This document shows positions 7,951-15,023 of a stretch of 29,223 nt of DNA, piece after piece. The position numbers and the translations under genes are program-made. The notes below the pieces were generated by a model, which did not search any database, was not told the origin of the DNA, and saw only the letters and a program-made list of their open reading frames with translations. The DNA is from Candidatus Levyibacteriota bacterium (GTDB taxonomy: Bacteria; Patescibacteriota; Microgenomatia; Levybacterales; UBA12049). Positions within the stretch are counted from its first letter, which is position 1; every line of letters starts with the position of its first letter. Location of the stretch: positions 1-29,223 of the forward strand of contig JACQKR010000059.1 in assembly GCA_016204425.1 (NCBI GenBank), read 5' to 3'.

Positions 7951-9381
7951 ATGTTCAAAAAAATTCTACCGACAAAATTCCGACAATCATTTAAGAAAGG
8001 TTTTCGAGTCTTTTTCTGGTTCTTCCTCGGCGCTATTCTTGGCTTTTTCTTCTTCACCAGTTTTGTCGTGATCTACTATAAGCATACATACTCACGCGTT
8101 GTGTATCCTGGTATCTTTATTGCAGGGAAAGAATTCAGCGGATACTCACAAGAGAAAGTAAAAACATATTTCACTCGAAAAAATGAGAGCATACAGGCAA
8201 CGACATTCACGCTTAAAGTCGACGATCATACTGCAACAATTTCGGCCGCGGAGCTACATGCAGGATATGATGCGGATCTTCTTGCAGATCAGGCATACAA
8301 TCTTGGCAAATCAGATAATCTTCTCTCGAACATCAGTATTGTTTTACAAGCGTATCTGAGCGGCGTTTCACTTGAGCCGTCATATCGATATTCTGCGGAT
8401 TCGTTTGACGCGCTCGTTACGCCTATTGAACAGAAGGTAAATATTGCGCCTGTCGATGCCCAATTCTCTTTTGAGAACGGCAAAGTCCGGACTTTCCAAC
8501 TCTCAAGTGACGGAAAAGCAGTAAATCAGGAAAAGTTGAAAGAACAACTTTCAGTACTGATTGCCAATGCTGTAAGTACATCCATTAAAAAGAATGTCAC
8601 CCTCGCAATCCCAGTTACAACTATCAAGCCAAAAATCAGCAATGAGGAAGTCAACAATATGGGAATTACAGAGCTTGTTGCAACAGGAACATCACTCTTT
8701 GAAGGCTCTATTCCAAATCGAATTCACAATATAACAGTCTCTGCTGGAAAAATTAATGGGATTTTAATAAAGCCCGGAGAAGTGTTTTCATTTGCAAAAA
8801 CAGTCGGGGATATTTCAACGTTGACAGGATATAAACAGGCATATGTTATCCAAAACGGCAGAACAATTCTCGGAGACGGCGGAGGAGTGTGCCAAGTATC
8901 AACAACGCTTTTTCGTGCTGCTCTGAATGCCGGATTACCGATTATCGAGAGAAACCCACATGCATACCGGGTACATTACTATGAAGAAGACTCACCTCCC
9001 GGAATCGATGCTGCCGTGTATGTGCCGTCCGTAGACCTAAAATTCAAGAATGACACAACGCATCATCTTCTTATTCAATCCTATGTCGATCCGACCAATT
9101 ATCGGCTGACGTTTGAACTTTACGGAACGAAAGACGATAGAGAAATAACCATCACCAAACCGGTCATCGTGTCCCAATCGCCCGCCCCGGAGCCTTTACA
9201 TCAAGACGATCCAACGCTTCCAAAAGGAGAGGTAAAGCAAGTGGACTGGGCAGCAGCAGGTGCAAAAGTATACTTCACTCGGGAAGTACGAAAAAACGGT
9301 AAGGTAGTTATATCTGATACATTCAACTCCAACTACCGCCCCTGGCAGGCAATATTCTTACACGGCACGAAAGAAGGATAA
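7951..9381 (+). CDS. VanW family membrane-anchored protein
   Basis: 476 residues from the ATG at 7951; a TTG two codons upstream is a weaker start. A basic N-terminus and one transmembrane helix (about 18-43, VFFWFFLGAILGFFFFTSFVVIYY) place the rest outside. Residues ~55-230 resemble the YoaR/PG_binding_4-type repeats that often precede VanW (FIAGKEFSGYSQEKVKTYF, APVDAQFSFENGKVRTFQLSSDGKAVN). The VanW core follows: NRIHNITVSAGKINGILIKPGEVFSFAKTVG, GDGGGVCQVSTTLFRAAL, NPHAYRVHYYE, PGIDAAVYVPSVDLKFKN. The C-terminus (VYFTREVRKNGKVVISDTF) resembles a G5-like strand module. The molecular function of VanW is not established; a cell-wall role is inferred from the domain company. The gene next downstream lies 126 bp away. 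Confidence 0.88.
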   Translation: MFKKILPTKFRQSFKKGFRVFFWFFLGAILGFFFFTSFVVIYYKHTYSRVVYPGIFIAGKEFSGYSQEKVKTYFTRKNESIQATTFTLKVDDHTATISAAELHAGYDADLLADQAYNLGKSDNLLSNISIVLQAYLSGVSLEPSYRYSADSFDALVTPIEQKVNIAPVDAQFSFENGKVRTFQLSSDGKAVNQEKLKEQLSVLIANAVSTSIKKNVTLAIPVTTIKPKISNEEVNNMGITELVATGTSLFEGSIPNRIHNITVSAGKINGILIKPGEVFSFAKTVGDISTLTGYKQAYVIQNGRTILGDGGGVCQVSTTLFRAALNAGLPIIERNPHAYRVHYYEEDSPPGIDAAVYVPSVDLKFKNDTTHHLLIQSYVDPTNYRLTFELYGTKDDREITITKPVIVSQSPAPEPLHQDDPTLPKGEVKQVDWAAAGAKVYFTREVRKNGKVVISDTFNSNYRPWQAIFLHGTKEG

Positions 9382-9507
9382 CTCGTGAATTTCAAATTTC
9401 CAATATTAAATATCAAATGTCCAATGCTAAACGCTAAATAAATTCATCGTTCATTTGAAATTGGTATTTATTAGAAATTGGTAATATTGGATTATTCCAA
9501 AACGACA
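9382..9507. repeat. AT-rich spacer with repeated short words
   Basis: Spacer between VanW and the nucleotidyltransferase gene, made largely of variants of AATTTCAAATTTCC and GAAATTGGTA. GAAATTGG occurs twice (9456-9479 region) and its complement CCAATATT / AATTTCC occurs near 9390-9405, so the two ends could pair imperfectly. No gene is visible in it. Confidence 0.4.
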
Positions 9508-9981
9508 ATGAGCAAAATTCTAACGATAGAGAAGGCAATAAACTACGCGAAAAGATTCAGAGCTCAAGGTAAAACTATCGTTTTGGCCGGGGGTTGTTTT
9601 GACGTACTCCATCAGGGTCATAAAATTTTTTTGAAACAGGCAAAAGAGAAAGGAGACGTACTCTTTGTCATGCTTGAAAGTGATGAACGGATCAAGTCGA
9701 TAAAAGGAAAGGGAAGGCCAATTAATACACAATCTCAACGGGCAGAAGCGCTCTCTGATCTTCCGGAAATAGACTATATTATTATGCTCCCGATATTAAG
9801 AAATAATACTGACTATGATGAGATGATTTCCGCTCTCAAACCTGCTATAATCGCAACCACGAAAGGTGATCCGTATCGATTCCATAAAGAGCGGCAGGCA
9901 GATCATATCGGAGCTCTCGTTTGCGATGTCACCGACAGGATACCCGAATATTCAACATCGCAGCTTATTGAGGATAAATAA
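9508..9981 (+). CDS. HIGH-motif nucleotidyltransferase (RfaE-C/cytidylyltransferase-like)
   Basis: 157 residues from the ATG at 9508; an upstream TTG would add ten residues unlike the family. The protein is a small alpha/beta-phosphodiester nucleotidyltransferase: IVLAGGCFDVLHQGHKIFLKQAKEKGD carries the HxGH motif, then VMLESDERIKSIKGKGRPINTQSQRAEALSDLPEIDYIIMLP follows the pattern of RfaE C-terminal domains and glycerol-3-phosphate cytidylyltransferases. The usual VKGGDY segment is replaced by IATTKGDPYRFHKERQADHIGA, so the acceptor may differ. It ends with a STSQLIED tail resembling the STT..I motif. Stop is 3 nt before the DUF192 gene; probably co-transcribed with DUF192 and tsaD. Substrate not assignable. 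Confidence 0.8.
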   Translation: MSKILTIEKAINYAKRFRAQGKTIVLAGGCFDVLHQGHKIFLKQAKEKGDVLFVMLESDERIKSIKGKGRPINTQSQRAEALSDLPEIDYIIMLPILRNNTDYDEMISALKPAIIATTKGDPYRFHKERQADHIGALVCDVTDRIPEYSTSQLIEDK

Positions 9982-9984
9982 TAT

Positions 9985-10455
9985 ATGCGAACAATTCTTA
10001 TTCTTGCTGGAGTACTGATCATTCTCGTTGCTGCATTCCTGTTTACCCAGGGAATAATCAGTAATGGTATAAATCCATTTGCTGGTAAGAAAGCGACTGC
10101 GACATTCGATGATAAGAAAATAACCGTCCTTGTTGCAGAAACAGACAAAGAGAAACAAAAAGGCCTCTCTCAGCGAAAATCACTCCCGCAAAATCAAGGA
10201 ATGGTATTTGTCTTTGACAAGCCGGATTACTATCCATTTTGGATGAAGGATATGCAGTTCCCCATCGATATTATTTTCCTTCGTGACAATAAAATCGTCA
10301 CAATCCATAAAAATGTCAAAGCACCATCTGCAGAAGGTGACAATCTTGTCGTTTACACACCGAAAGAGCCCGCAAATCAAGTCCTTGAGCTTAATGCCGG
10401 CAAAGCAGATGAATGGAAATTGCAAGAGGGTGATACTATACAGCTCTCGATATGA
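9985..10455 (+). CDS. DUF192 family protein with N-terminal membrane anchor
   Basis: 156 residues. A hydrophobic helix at ~4-24 (ILILAGVLIILVAAFLFTQGII) anchors the protein or acts as a signal, so the domain is extracytoplasmic. The DUF192 core is clear: ITVLVAETDKEKQKGLSQRKSLPQNQGMVFVFDKPDYYPFWMKDMQFPIDIIFL, with the typical GL..R..L....GM.F.F......FWMK......D..F pattern, then VLELNAGKADEWKLQEGDTIQL. Function of the family is unknown. It shares an ATGA start/stop overlap with tsaD, indicating translational coupling. Confidence 0.87.
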   Translation: MRTILILAGVLIILVAAFLFTQGIISNGINPFAGKKATATFDDKKITVLVAETDKEKQKGLSQRKSLPQNQGMVFVFDKPDYYPFWMKDMQFPIDIIFLRDNKIVTIHKNVKAPSAEGDNLVVYTPKEPANQVLELNAGKADEWKLQEGDTIQLSI

Positions 10456-11591
10456 TACTGCTTGGCATTGAAACGAGTTGTGATGAAACCGGAGCAGCAA
10501 TCGCCTCTTTCGACCCAAAAAAACAAACCGTTTCTCTTCTTTCCAACACCGTTGCATCATCGATGCCGCTTCATGCGGCAACGGGTGGCATTATTCCGGA
10601 AACAGCTGCAAGAGAACAGATAAAATATATCCTGCCGGTAATCAATGAAGCGATTCAAAAAGCGTATAAAACATCACTCATTGAGGAGAATCTCCCTGTC
10701 GATGCGATTGCTGTCACAATAGGCCCGGGACTCATAGGCTCTTTACTTGTGGGAGTCGAAACAGCAAGAACGCTCGCATACCTCTGGCAGAAACCACTTA
10801 TCGCTGTTAACCATTTATACGGACATATCTACGCCAACTGGATTTATAGGAAAGAAACAATTCAATTCCCGGCGTTGGCGCTTGTGGTCTCAGGAGGGCA
10901 TACTGATTTTGTTCTTATGCGATCACACAATGATATCAAAGTTATTGGAGCGACAAGAGATGACGCAGCAGGTGAGGCATTTGATAAAATAGGCAGATTA
11001 CTGGACCTTCCGTATCCCGCCGGGCCACACATCGCAAAACTCGCTGAAAAAGGGGATCCTAAGAAATTTTCTCTTCCCCGCCCGATGATTGGTTCTCACG
11101 ATTTTGATGTCAGTTTCAGCGGCCTGAAGACCGCAGCACTAAACCTAACAAAAAGAAAAGATATTGCAGATGTCATTCTGAGGCGAAGCCGAAGAATCTC
11201 AAGCGCAAAAAGATCCTTCGGGATGTCCCATACGGTACGTCCCTTCGCTGGAGTTTACACTGATCGAAGTCGAAGTGCTCAGGATGACAAGATAATCAAT
11301 GATCTCTGCGCCTCTGTCGAACAAGCAATCGTTGATGTATTGGTGAAAAAAACAATCAATGCTGCCAAAAAATATGATGTTAAATCACTGCTTCTTGGTG
11401 GTGGTGTCGCAGCCAATGAACATTTGAGAAAAGAGTTAGAAGTTAAGAGTTCAGAGTTAAAAGTTAATCTTTTTGCTCCTGAAAAAAGATTATGTACCGA
11501 CAATGCGGCAATGATCGCAGCAGCCGGATTTTTTACTAAAAAACGATCTTCCTGGCAGGAAATTTCAGCAGACCCCGAACTCTATTATTAA
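10452..11591 (+). CDS. tsaD: tRNA N6-adenosine threonylcarbamoyltransferase, with in-frame repeat insertion
   Basis: Transfers threonylcarbamoyl to A37 of ANN-decoding tRNAs together with TsaB/TsaE. Motifs: GIETSCDETGAAI, the metal-binding HLYGH (H121, H125), VSGGHTDFVLM, RDDAAGEAFDKIGRLL, YPAGPHIAKLAEKG, VSFSGLKTA, LLLGGGVAANEHLR and LCTDNAAMIAAAG. TsaD is usually about 335-345 residues; this one has 379. The excess lies after SGLKTAALNLTKRKDIA, where residues ~240-280 (RR- and S-rich, low similarity expected) are encoded by a 119-bp element with inverted ends. The reading frame stays open and all catalytic motifs survive, so the protein is probably active. Start overlaps DUF192 by ATGA. Confidence 0.93.
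   Translation: MILLGIETSCDETGAAIASFDPKKQTVSLLSNTVASSMPLHAATGGIIPETAAREQIKYILPVINEAIQKAYKTSLIEENLPVDAIAVTIGPGLIGSLLVGVETARTLAYLWQKPLIAVNHLYGHIYANWIYRKETIQFPALALVVSGGHTDFVLMRSHNDIKVIGATRDDAAGEAFDKIGRLLDLPYPAGPHIAKLAEKGDPKKFSLPRPMIGSHDFDVSFSGLKTAALNLTKRKDIADVILRRSRRISSAKRSFGMSHTVRPFAGVYTDRSRSAQDDKIINDLCASVEQAIVDVLVKKTINAAKKYDVKSLLLGGGVAANEHLRKELEVKSSELKVNLFAPEKRLCTDNAAMIAAAGFFTKKRSSWQEISADPELYY
11171..11289. repeat. Palindromic repeat element inserted in frame in tsaD
   Basis: 119 bp bounded by inverted ends TGTCATTCTGAG (11171-11182) and CTCAGGATGACA (11278-11289), 11 of 12 matching. The interior has further short inverted words (GAAGAATCTC, GATCCTTCGG, GATCGAAGTCG). The same end sequences bound the intergenic element at 14672-14798. 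The insert supplies about 40 codons without a stop. Confidence 0.75.
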
Positions 11592-11610
11592 TGCTTTGTG
11601 AAAAAGCGTT
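11590..11610. terminator. Possible shared terminator between convergent genes
   Basis: AATGCTTT, five-base loop, AAAGCGTT: an 8-bp stem with one G-T pair that overlaps the stop codons of both tsaD (plus) and the SOD-like gene (minus). Neither side has a strong T-run, so this is tentative. Confidence 0.35.
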
Positions 11611-12130
11611 ATTGTGTCGGGCTTACAGAAGGCTCTTCGGTTGTCACTTCGCCACAAGCGATATAGGTTTTTATTTCCTTTGCAGACTCGTGCACATTGA
11701 GAATAAGCGGCAAATTATCTTTAAAGGTACCGATAGCAACAGTAAGCGTTGTTTCAGACTTCCCGTTCACAACATCATTTAACGGATATTTAATATCTCC
11801 CGGCAGCGCACAACTTCCCGCATGTAAGTGGGCCGGATGGATACCGTCCGGTGCGTCTCCTGTAAGACTGATACGTATCATCGCCTTCCCGTCTTTATCA
11901 AACACTTTTACCGACCCGGAAACACCTGAGCCGCTCTGCTCATCAAGAGGAATTTCTATTTGATCTTTTTTCATCAGAATATCCTCAGTTGTTGGTTGCG
12001 GTGTCGGAGTGGCAGCGGCCTGGGATGTTTGGGAAAGTTGCGTTGTGGTTGCGTTATTCTTTATAACGACGAACCCTAAAACGCCAAGAATAATAACAAC
12101 AGCAGCAATAATAAAAACATTTTTACTCAT
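11609..12130 (-). CDS. Membrane-anchored Cu/Zn-SOD-like (CHRD-like) domain protein
   Basis: 173 residues from the ATG at 12130, chosen because a promoter places transcription start about 2 nt before it; another ATG lies three codons upstream. A transmembrane helix (~4-24, VFIIAAVVIILGVLGFVVI) is followed by a Ser/Thr/Pro/Gln-rich linker. The domain (~55-160) has GSGVSGSVKVFDKDGKAMIRISLTG, PDGIHPAHLHAGSCA, LILNVHESAKEIKTYIACGEV. The HPAHLHAGSC and NVHE..ACGE blocks resemble the metal-binding and disulfide-bearing segments of Cu/Zn superoxide dismutases, but the full Zn ligand set of a classical enzyme is not visible. It may be a CHRD-type or Cu-only relative. Extracytoplasmic copper or superoxide handling is inference. 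Confidence 0.65.
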   Translation of the reverse strand: MSKNVFIIAAVVIILGVLGFVVIKNNATTTQLSQTSQAAATPTPQPTTEDILMKKDQIEIPLDEQSGSGVSGSVKVFDKDGKAMIRISLTGDAPDGIHPAHLHAGSCALPGDIKYPLNDVVNGKSETTLTVAIGTFKDNLPLILNVHESAKEIKTYIACGEVTTEEPSVSPTQ

Positions 12131-12138
12131 TATGCTCA

Positions 12139-12168
12139 TATATACACAAACTCACTGATGAGTGTCAA
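12139..12168 (-). promoter_or_regulatory. Leaderless-type promoter of the SOD-like gene
   Basis: Minus strand TTGACA (12168-12163), 18-bp spacer, TATATA (12144-12139), then 8 nt to the ATG at 12130. The spacer contains the inverted repeat ACTCA-CTGA-TGAGT (12150-12163), a possible operator. Confidence 0.6.
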
Positions 12169-12224
12169 GTAAGAAAATTGTAATAGACAACATATGATAC
12201 AATACGTAAGCTTTTTCCAATCCT

Positions 12225-13265
12225 ATGCAATTTGAATATATTCTCCTTAGCATTGTTCTCATCGGCTTCTTCCTCATCTTTTATTTTCTCCAGAGAAAAT
12301 TCAGTTCCCTGCAGAATCAATCTTCAGATAAAGCACTCATGGAATGGCTGAAAGTGATGCAGGCATCCGTTGAAAATACGAATAAAACGCTCAACGATGC
12401 TCTGTCAACGACGTCAACAACTATGGTACAAACACTTCAGGAAAACTCTCGCCAACTTAATGACCGGCTCGATAAAGCATCCGCAATTATCAGAGACGTC
12501 GGAAAAGAAGTCGGTCAAATGAGTGAAATAGGGCGAGGTATGCGGGACTTGCAGGATTTCCTCAAAAGTCCAAAGCTCCGGGGAAACATCGGGGAGGAAA
12601 TTCTCAAAGATCTTATCGGACAAATGTTCCCAAAAAATTGTTTCCATCTGCAATATCAATTCAAATCAGGAGAAAGAGTCGATGCCGCAATCAAAACAGA
12701 CGCCGGCATTCTGCCGATTGATTCCAAGTTCCCTATGGAAAGCTTTCAACGAATGATGGCTGCTGATGGACAAAAAGAGCTACTGAAAAAAGAGTTCAGC
12801 AGGGACGTGAAGAAACATGTTGATTCTATCGCAAAAAAATACATTCTTCCCGATGAAGGGACAATGGATTTTGCGCTCATGTACGTACCAAGCGAGTCGG
12901 TATATTATGAACTCGCCTGCATGAATGATGTCTTGGATTACGCAAGGAGGCAGCGGGTGTACCTTGTCTCACCTACCACGTTATATGCACATTTGCAGAC
13001 TATTCTTCTCTCTTTTGAAGGGAAAAAAATCGAAACACGATCCCGCGAAGTGTTTAAGCTTCTTAGAGCTCTGCAAGTAGACTATGAGAAAGTAAACGAC
13101 AATATGCAAACGCTTGGCAAGCATCTCACCAATGCAACTGCACAGTACAGCAATGTGACGAGTGGCTTTGTACAACTTGGCAATAAACTCCACACAACAA
13201 AACACCTTGATGAAGAAGAAATCGATAAGATTGAAGAAATACCGCAACAGCGTCTTCTCTCCTGA
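12225..13265 (+). CDS. rmuC: RmuC family DNA recombination protein
   Basis: 346 residues. An N-terminal membrane helix (~4-22, YILLSIVLIGFFLIFYFL) is followed by a coiled coil (~25-105) and then the RmuC nuclease-like core: LRGNIGEEILKDLIGQMFPKNCFHLQYQF, RVDAAIKTDAGILPIDSKFPMESFQRMM (PD-(D/E)XK-type D...DSK), DFALMYVPSESVYYEL, VYLVSPTTLYAHLQTILLSFEG. The C-terminal helices (VDYEKVNDNMQTLGKHLTNA) are typical. It is shorter than the enterobacterial protein (about 475) but like many CPR homologues. RmuC limits inversions and other rearrangements in E. coli; the mechanism is unclear. A TACAAT box near 12198 lies about 21 nt before the ATG. It converges on the oxidoreductase gene with a 1-nt gap. 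Confidence 0.88.
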   Translation: MQFEYILLSIVLIGFFLIFYFLQRKFSSLQNQSSDKALMEWLKVMQASVENTNKTLNDALSTTSTTMVQTLQENSRQLNDRLDKASAIIRDVGKEVGQMSEIGRGMRDLQDFLKSPKLRGNIGEEILKDLIGQMFPKNCFHLQYQFKSGERVDAAIKTDAGILPIDSKFPMESFQRMMAADGQKELLKKEFSRDVKKHVDSIAKKYILPDEGTMDFALMYVPSESVYYELACMNDVLDYARRQRVYLVSPTTLYAHLQTILLSFEGKKIETRSREVFKLLRALQVDYEKVNDNMQTLGKHLTNATAQYSNVTSGFVQLGNKLHTTKHLDEEEIDKIEEIPQQRLLS

Positions 13266-13266
13266 A

Positions 13267-14064
13267 TTAATACCCGGTAAATTGCTCTTTCTTTATCGAT
13301 TCAGGCGGTACTCCCATTTCAGAAACAATCCCGAGCATTCCTTCAACCATAGGAGGCGGACCGGCGATATAGAACATAGATCCATAATATTCAGGAACAT
13401 ATTTCTTTATCAGTTCTGCAGATATTCTCCCCACCTCACCTTTCCACGGCGTTGTGCCAGCCAAAGGCCTTCGGTCCCGAGAACTCAGGCCGAGGGGCTG
13501 ATCGTCCTTTGGACGAGATGCTTCCGGCTGACTGATACTAAAAACTATTTTTATATTTTTATGTTCTCGTGCTACTTGTGAGAGAGTATTATAATAAATA
13601 CAGTCTTCTACTGTTGAGAAAGATGCAATAAGCGTCATTGGCAGTGATAGATTTTTCTCAGCAGCGTATTGAATCATTGAGAGATACGGAGTTATTCCGA
13701 TCCCGCCTGCTAAAAAAACAAGCGGCTTTGTTGACTGCTCATCCAGAACGAATCTTCCGACAGGACCAAACACGGTAACAGGCGTTTCGGGAGCAAGATT
13801 CAAAAGCGTATTTTTAAACACACTTCCTCTCACTCGAGTCACAATTCGTATCATGTCTTTCTGAAGCGGGGAGGTCGTCAATGAAAAAAATCTGCCATTC
13901 CCTTTTGGGTCAGGCTCGGGGAGCGTAAGTTGTATGCGAATATATTGTCCCGGAATAAACGAGAAGTCTTTCTCGCTCGTATTGAAAAAAAACGCATATG
14001 CGTCCTTTGCCACTTGTTCATGTCGTATAAAAGGAAATATATTATCGCGTGGTGCTGACGGCAT
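13267..14064 (-). CDS. Ferredoxin-NADP reductase-like FAD/NAD oxidoreductase with in-frame repeat
   Basis: About 265 residues from the ATG at 14064; a start at 14085 is possible but would lie upstream of the predicted start of transcription. FAD domain: FSFIPGQYIRIQL, RFFSLTTSPLQKDMIRIVTRV, SVFKNTLLNL. NAD domain: PLVFLAGGIGITPYLSMI, FYIAGPPPMVEGM, terminal EQFTGY. This is the family that moves electrons between NAD(P)H and a small carrier such as ferredoxin. Residues following NIKIVFSISQPE, roughly ASRPKDDQPLGLSSRDRR, are encoded by a repeat and interrupt the loop before WKGEVGRI. No ferredoxin gene is near; the closest candidate redox partner is the cupredoxin transcribed divergently, which is speculation. 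Confidence 0.83.
   Translation of the reverse strand: MPSAPRDNIFPFIRHEQVAKDAYAFFFNTSEKDFSFIPGQYIRIQLTLPEPDPKGNGRFFSLTTSPLQKDMIRIVTRVRGSVFKNTLLNLAPETPVTVFGPVGRFVLDEQSTKPLVFLAGGIGITPYLSMIQYAAEKNLSLPMTLIASFSTVEDCIYYNTLSQVAREHKNIKIVFSISQPEASRPKDDQPLGLSSRDRRPLAGTTPWKGEVGRISAELIKKYVPEYYGSMFYIAGPPPMVEGMLGIVSEMGVPPESIKKEQFTGY
13456..13518. repeat. Two-hairpin repeat inserted in frame in the oxidoreductase gene
   Basis: First hairpin: CAGCC (13458-13462) pairs with GGCTG (13496-13500), with partly paired CCTTCGG / CCGAGG inside. Second: CGTCC-TTT-GGACG (13503-13515). The second half, GATCGTCCTTTGGACGA, nearly matches the repeat at 16152-16166 in the helicase gene. It encodes about 25 residues absent from the usual family pattern. 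Confidence 0.65.
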
Positions 14065-14070
14065 TTTTCT

Positions 14071-14079
14071 AGTATAGCA
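14071..14079 (-). promoter_or_regulatory. Extended -10 promoter of the oxidoreductase gene
   Basis: Minus strand TGCTATACT: a TGn extension plus TATACT (14076-14071), then 6 nt to the ATG at 14064. This geometry predicts a leaderless transcript. Confidence 0.5.
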
Positions 14080-14172
14080 AACCATACTAACAAGTAACTC
14101 TTAACAATTAACAATAAACTTTATATACTGTCCTTGGTGTTAAAGGTAAATTGTAAACTGTCAACTGTTTAT

Positions 14173-14223
14173 GAGAGGGCACCGCAAGTCTAAAGACATT
14201 GCGGCTCCTCTACCTTTTATAAT
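14173..14223 (+). promoter_or_regulatory. Cupredoxin promoter with overlapping dyad
   Basis: TATAAT (14218-14223) with a weak AAGACA -35 at 14193-14198. Upstream and overlapping the -35 is an imperfect inverted repeat spanning about 14173-14210 (AGAGG...CCGCAA-GTC-TAAA-GAC-A-TTGCGG...CCTCT). The position suits an operator; an alternative is a repeat remnant. Confidence 0.5.
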
Positions 14224-14257
14224 TAAAATAATAATCAAGGAAGAGGAGGTGATTTAT

Positions 14258-14659
14258 ATGAATAACAAAGTCATTATTGGTATTGTTGTTATCGCGATTG
14301 TTTTACTTGGAGTCTTTCTCTTTGCAGGCAAGAACAATACAACAAATACGCCTTCACAACAACAAGAACAGACGACAAAAACACCCGAAGAAACAGCTGG
14401 AAAAACTGAAAAAAATGCAGTGACAATAAAAGGTTTTGCTTTCAGCCCCGAAACAATTACCGTTAAGAAAGGGACAACAATTACATGGACAAACGAAGAT
14501 GCGGCAGGACATACTGCAACTGCAGATGACGGCACATTTGATACGGGGCTTATTACAAAAGGAGAATCGGGAAGTGTTACCTTCGATACTGTGGGAACAT
14601 TTTCCTATCATTGTACGCCGCATCCGAACATGAAAGGAACCGTCGTCGTTACCGAATAG
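14258..14659 (+). CDS. Membrane-anchored cupredoxin (plastocyanin/azurin-like)
   Basis: 133 residues. The start at 14258 is fixed by a strong Shine-Dalgarno, AGAGGAGGT (14242-14250), 7 nt upstream; an ORF extension to 14171 is not a plausible start. A transmembrane helix (~5-23) and a Thr/Gln/Glu-rich linker (~25-53) precede a compact cupredoxin domain (VTIKGFAFSPETITVKKGTTITWTNED). Type-1 copper ligands are visible: H85 in AGHTA and C119, H122, M125 in YHCTPHPNM. It should act as a one-electron carrier on the outer face of the membrane. No partner oxidase is present in the window. Confidence 0.9.
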   Translation: MNNKVIIGIVVIAIVLLGVFLFAGKNNTTNTPSQQQEQTTKTPEETAGKTEKNAVTIKGFAFSPETITVKKGTTITWTNEDAAGHTATADDGTFDTGLITKGESGSVTFDTVGTFSYHCTPHPNMKGTVVVTE

Positions 14660-14671
14660 ACCAGCGATAAT

Positions 14672-14798
14672 TGTCATCCTGAATACGTAAAGTACTTTCA
14701 GCCCATGCCGCACGTTATGCCGCAGGACTTTCAGCTTGATTCAGGATCTTTTGTGGTGTAGTATACAATGCAGATGCTGAAATAAATTCAGCATGACA
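14672..14798. repeat. Intergenic palindromic element, same family as the tsaD insertion
   Basis: 127 bp bounded by TGTCATCCTGAA (14672-14683) and TTCAGCATGACA (14787-14798), 11 of 12 inverted match. Internal hairpins: ATCCTGAAT (14676-14684) / ATTCAGGAT (14739-14747), followed by CTTTT, and TGCTGAA-ATAAA-TTCAGCA (14775-14793). The first may act as the cupredoxin terminator; a TACAAT box (14764-14769) inside the element may drive the next gene. Confidence 0.7.
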
Positions 14799-14807
14799 TA
14801 GGTTCTT

Positions 14808-14990
14808 ATGTGTTATAACTGTGGTTGCGGAATCATTGACGATGATATGGGACGCGGAAAACTCTCGGAAGGTGGAGCAGGCCTGACTGAGGAAGACCTT
14901 AAGAGGCTGGCGAAAGAATGGGGTATGAGCCTGGACGAAACCAAACAAAACATTTACGACCTCCTCAAAACCCAAATCAAAAAGAAATAG
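14808..14990 (+). CDS. Small Cys-rich protein of unknown function (MCYNCGCG N-terminus)
   Basis: 60 residues: an N-terminal C-x2-C-x-C cluster (C2, C5, C7) followed by an acidic patch (IIDDDMG), a short Gly-rich segment and an amphipathic C-terminal helical part (LTEEDLKRLAKEWGMSLDETKQNIYDLLKTQIKK). The cluster sits right at the N-terminus and could bind a metal such as Zn or Cu, or a Fe-S cofactor with a partner. I recall similar tiny proteins in other genomes but assign no function. No good Shine-Dalgarno is seen. It follows the cupredoxin and precedes the helicase gene by 33 bp. Confidence 0.65.
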   Translation: MCYNCGCGIIDDDMGRGKLSEGGAGLTEEDLKRLAKEWGMSLDETKQNIYDLLKTQIKKK

Positions 14991-15009
14991 CGCTTCTCAT
15001 CTATTGTGC

Positions 15010-15015
15010 TACAAT
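15010..15015 (+). promoter_or_regulatory. Extended -10 promoter of the helicase gene
   Basis: TGCTACAAT, a TGn-extended -10 (hexamer 15010-15015), 8 nt before the ATG at 15024. It predicts a leaderless or near-leaderless message and supports that ATG over the GTG at 15006. Confidence 0.45.
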
Positions 15016-15023
15016 ATTCTGCC

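Noticed and set aside
9382..9507. CRISPR-like or regularly spaced repeat
   Set aside because: The repeated words are short, irregular and AT-rich, with no uniform repeat-spacer structure and no cas genes in the window.
11420..11475. GTTAGAAGTTAAGAGTT-type repeat inside tsaD as a second insertion
   Set aside because: The encoded residues fit the normal length and pattern of TsaD between GGGVAAN and LCTDNA, so it is not an insertion.
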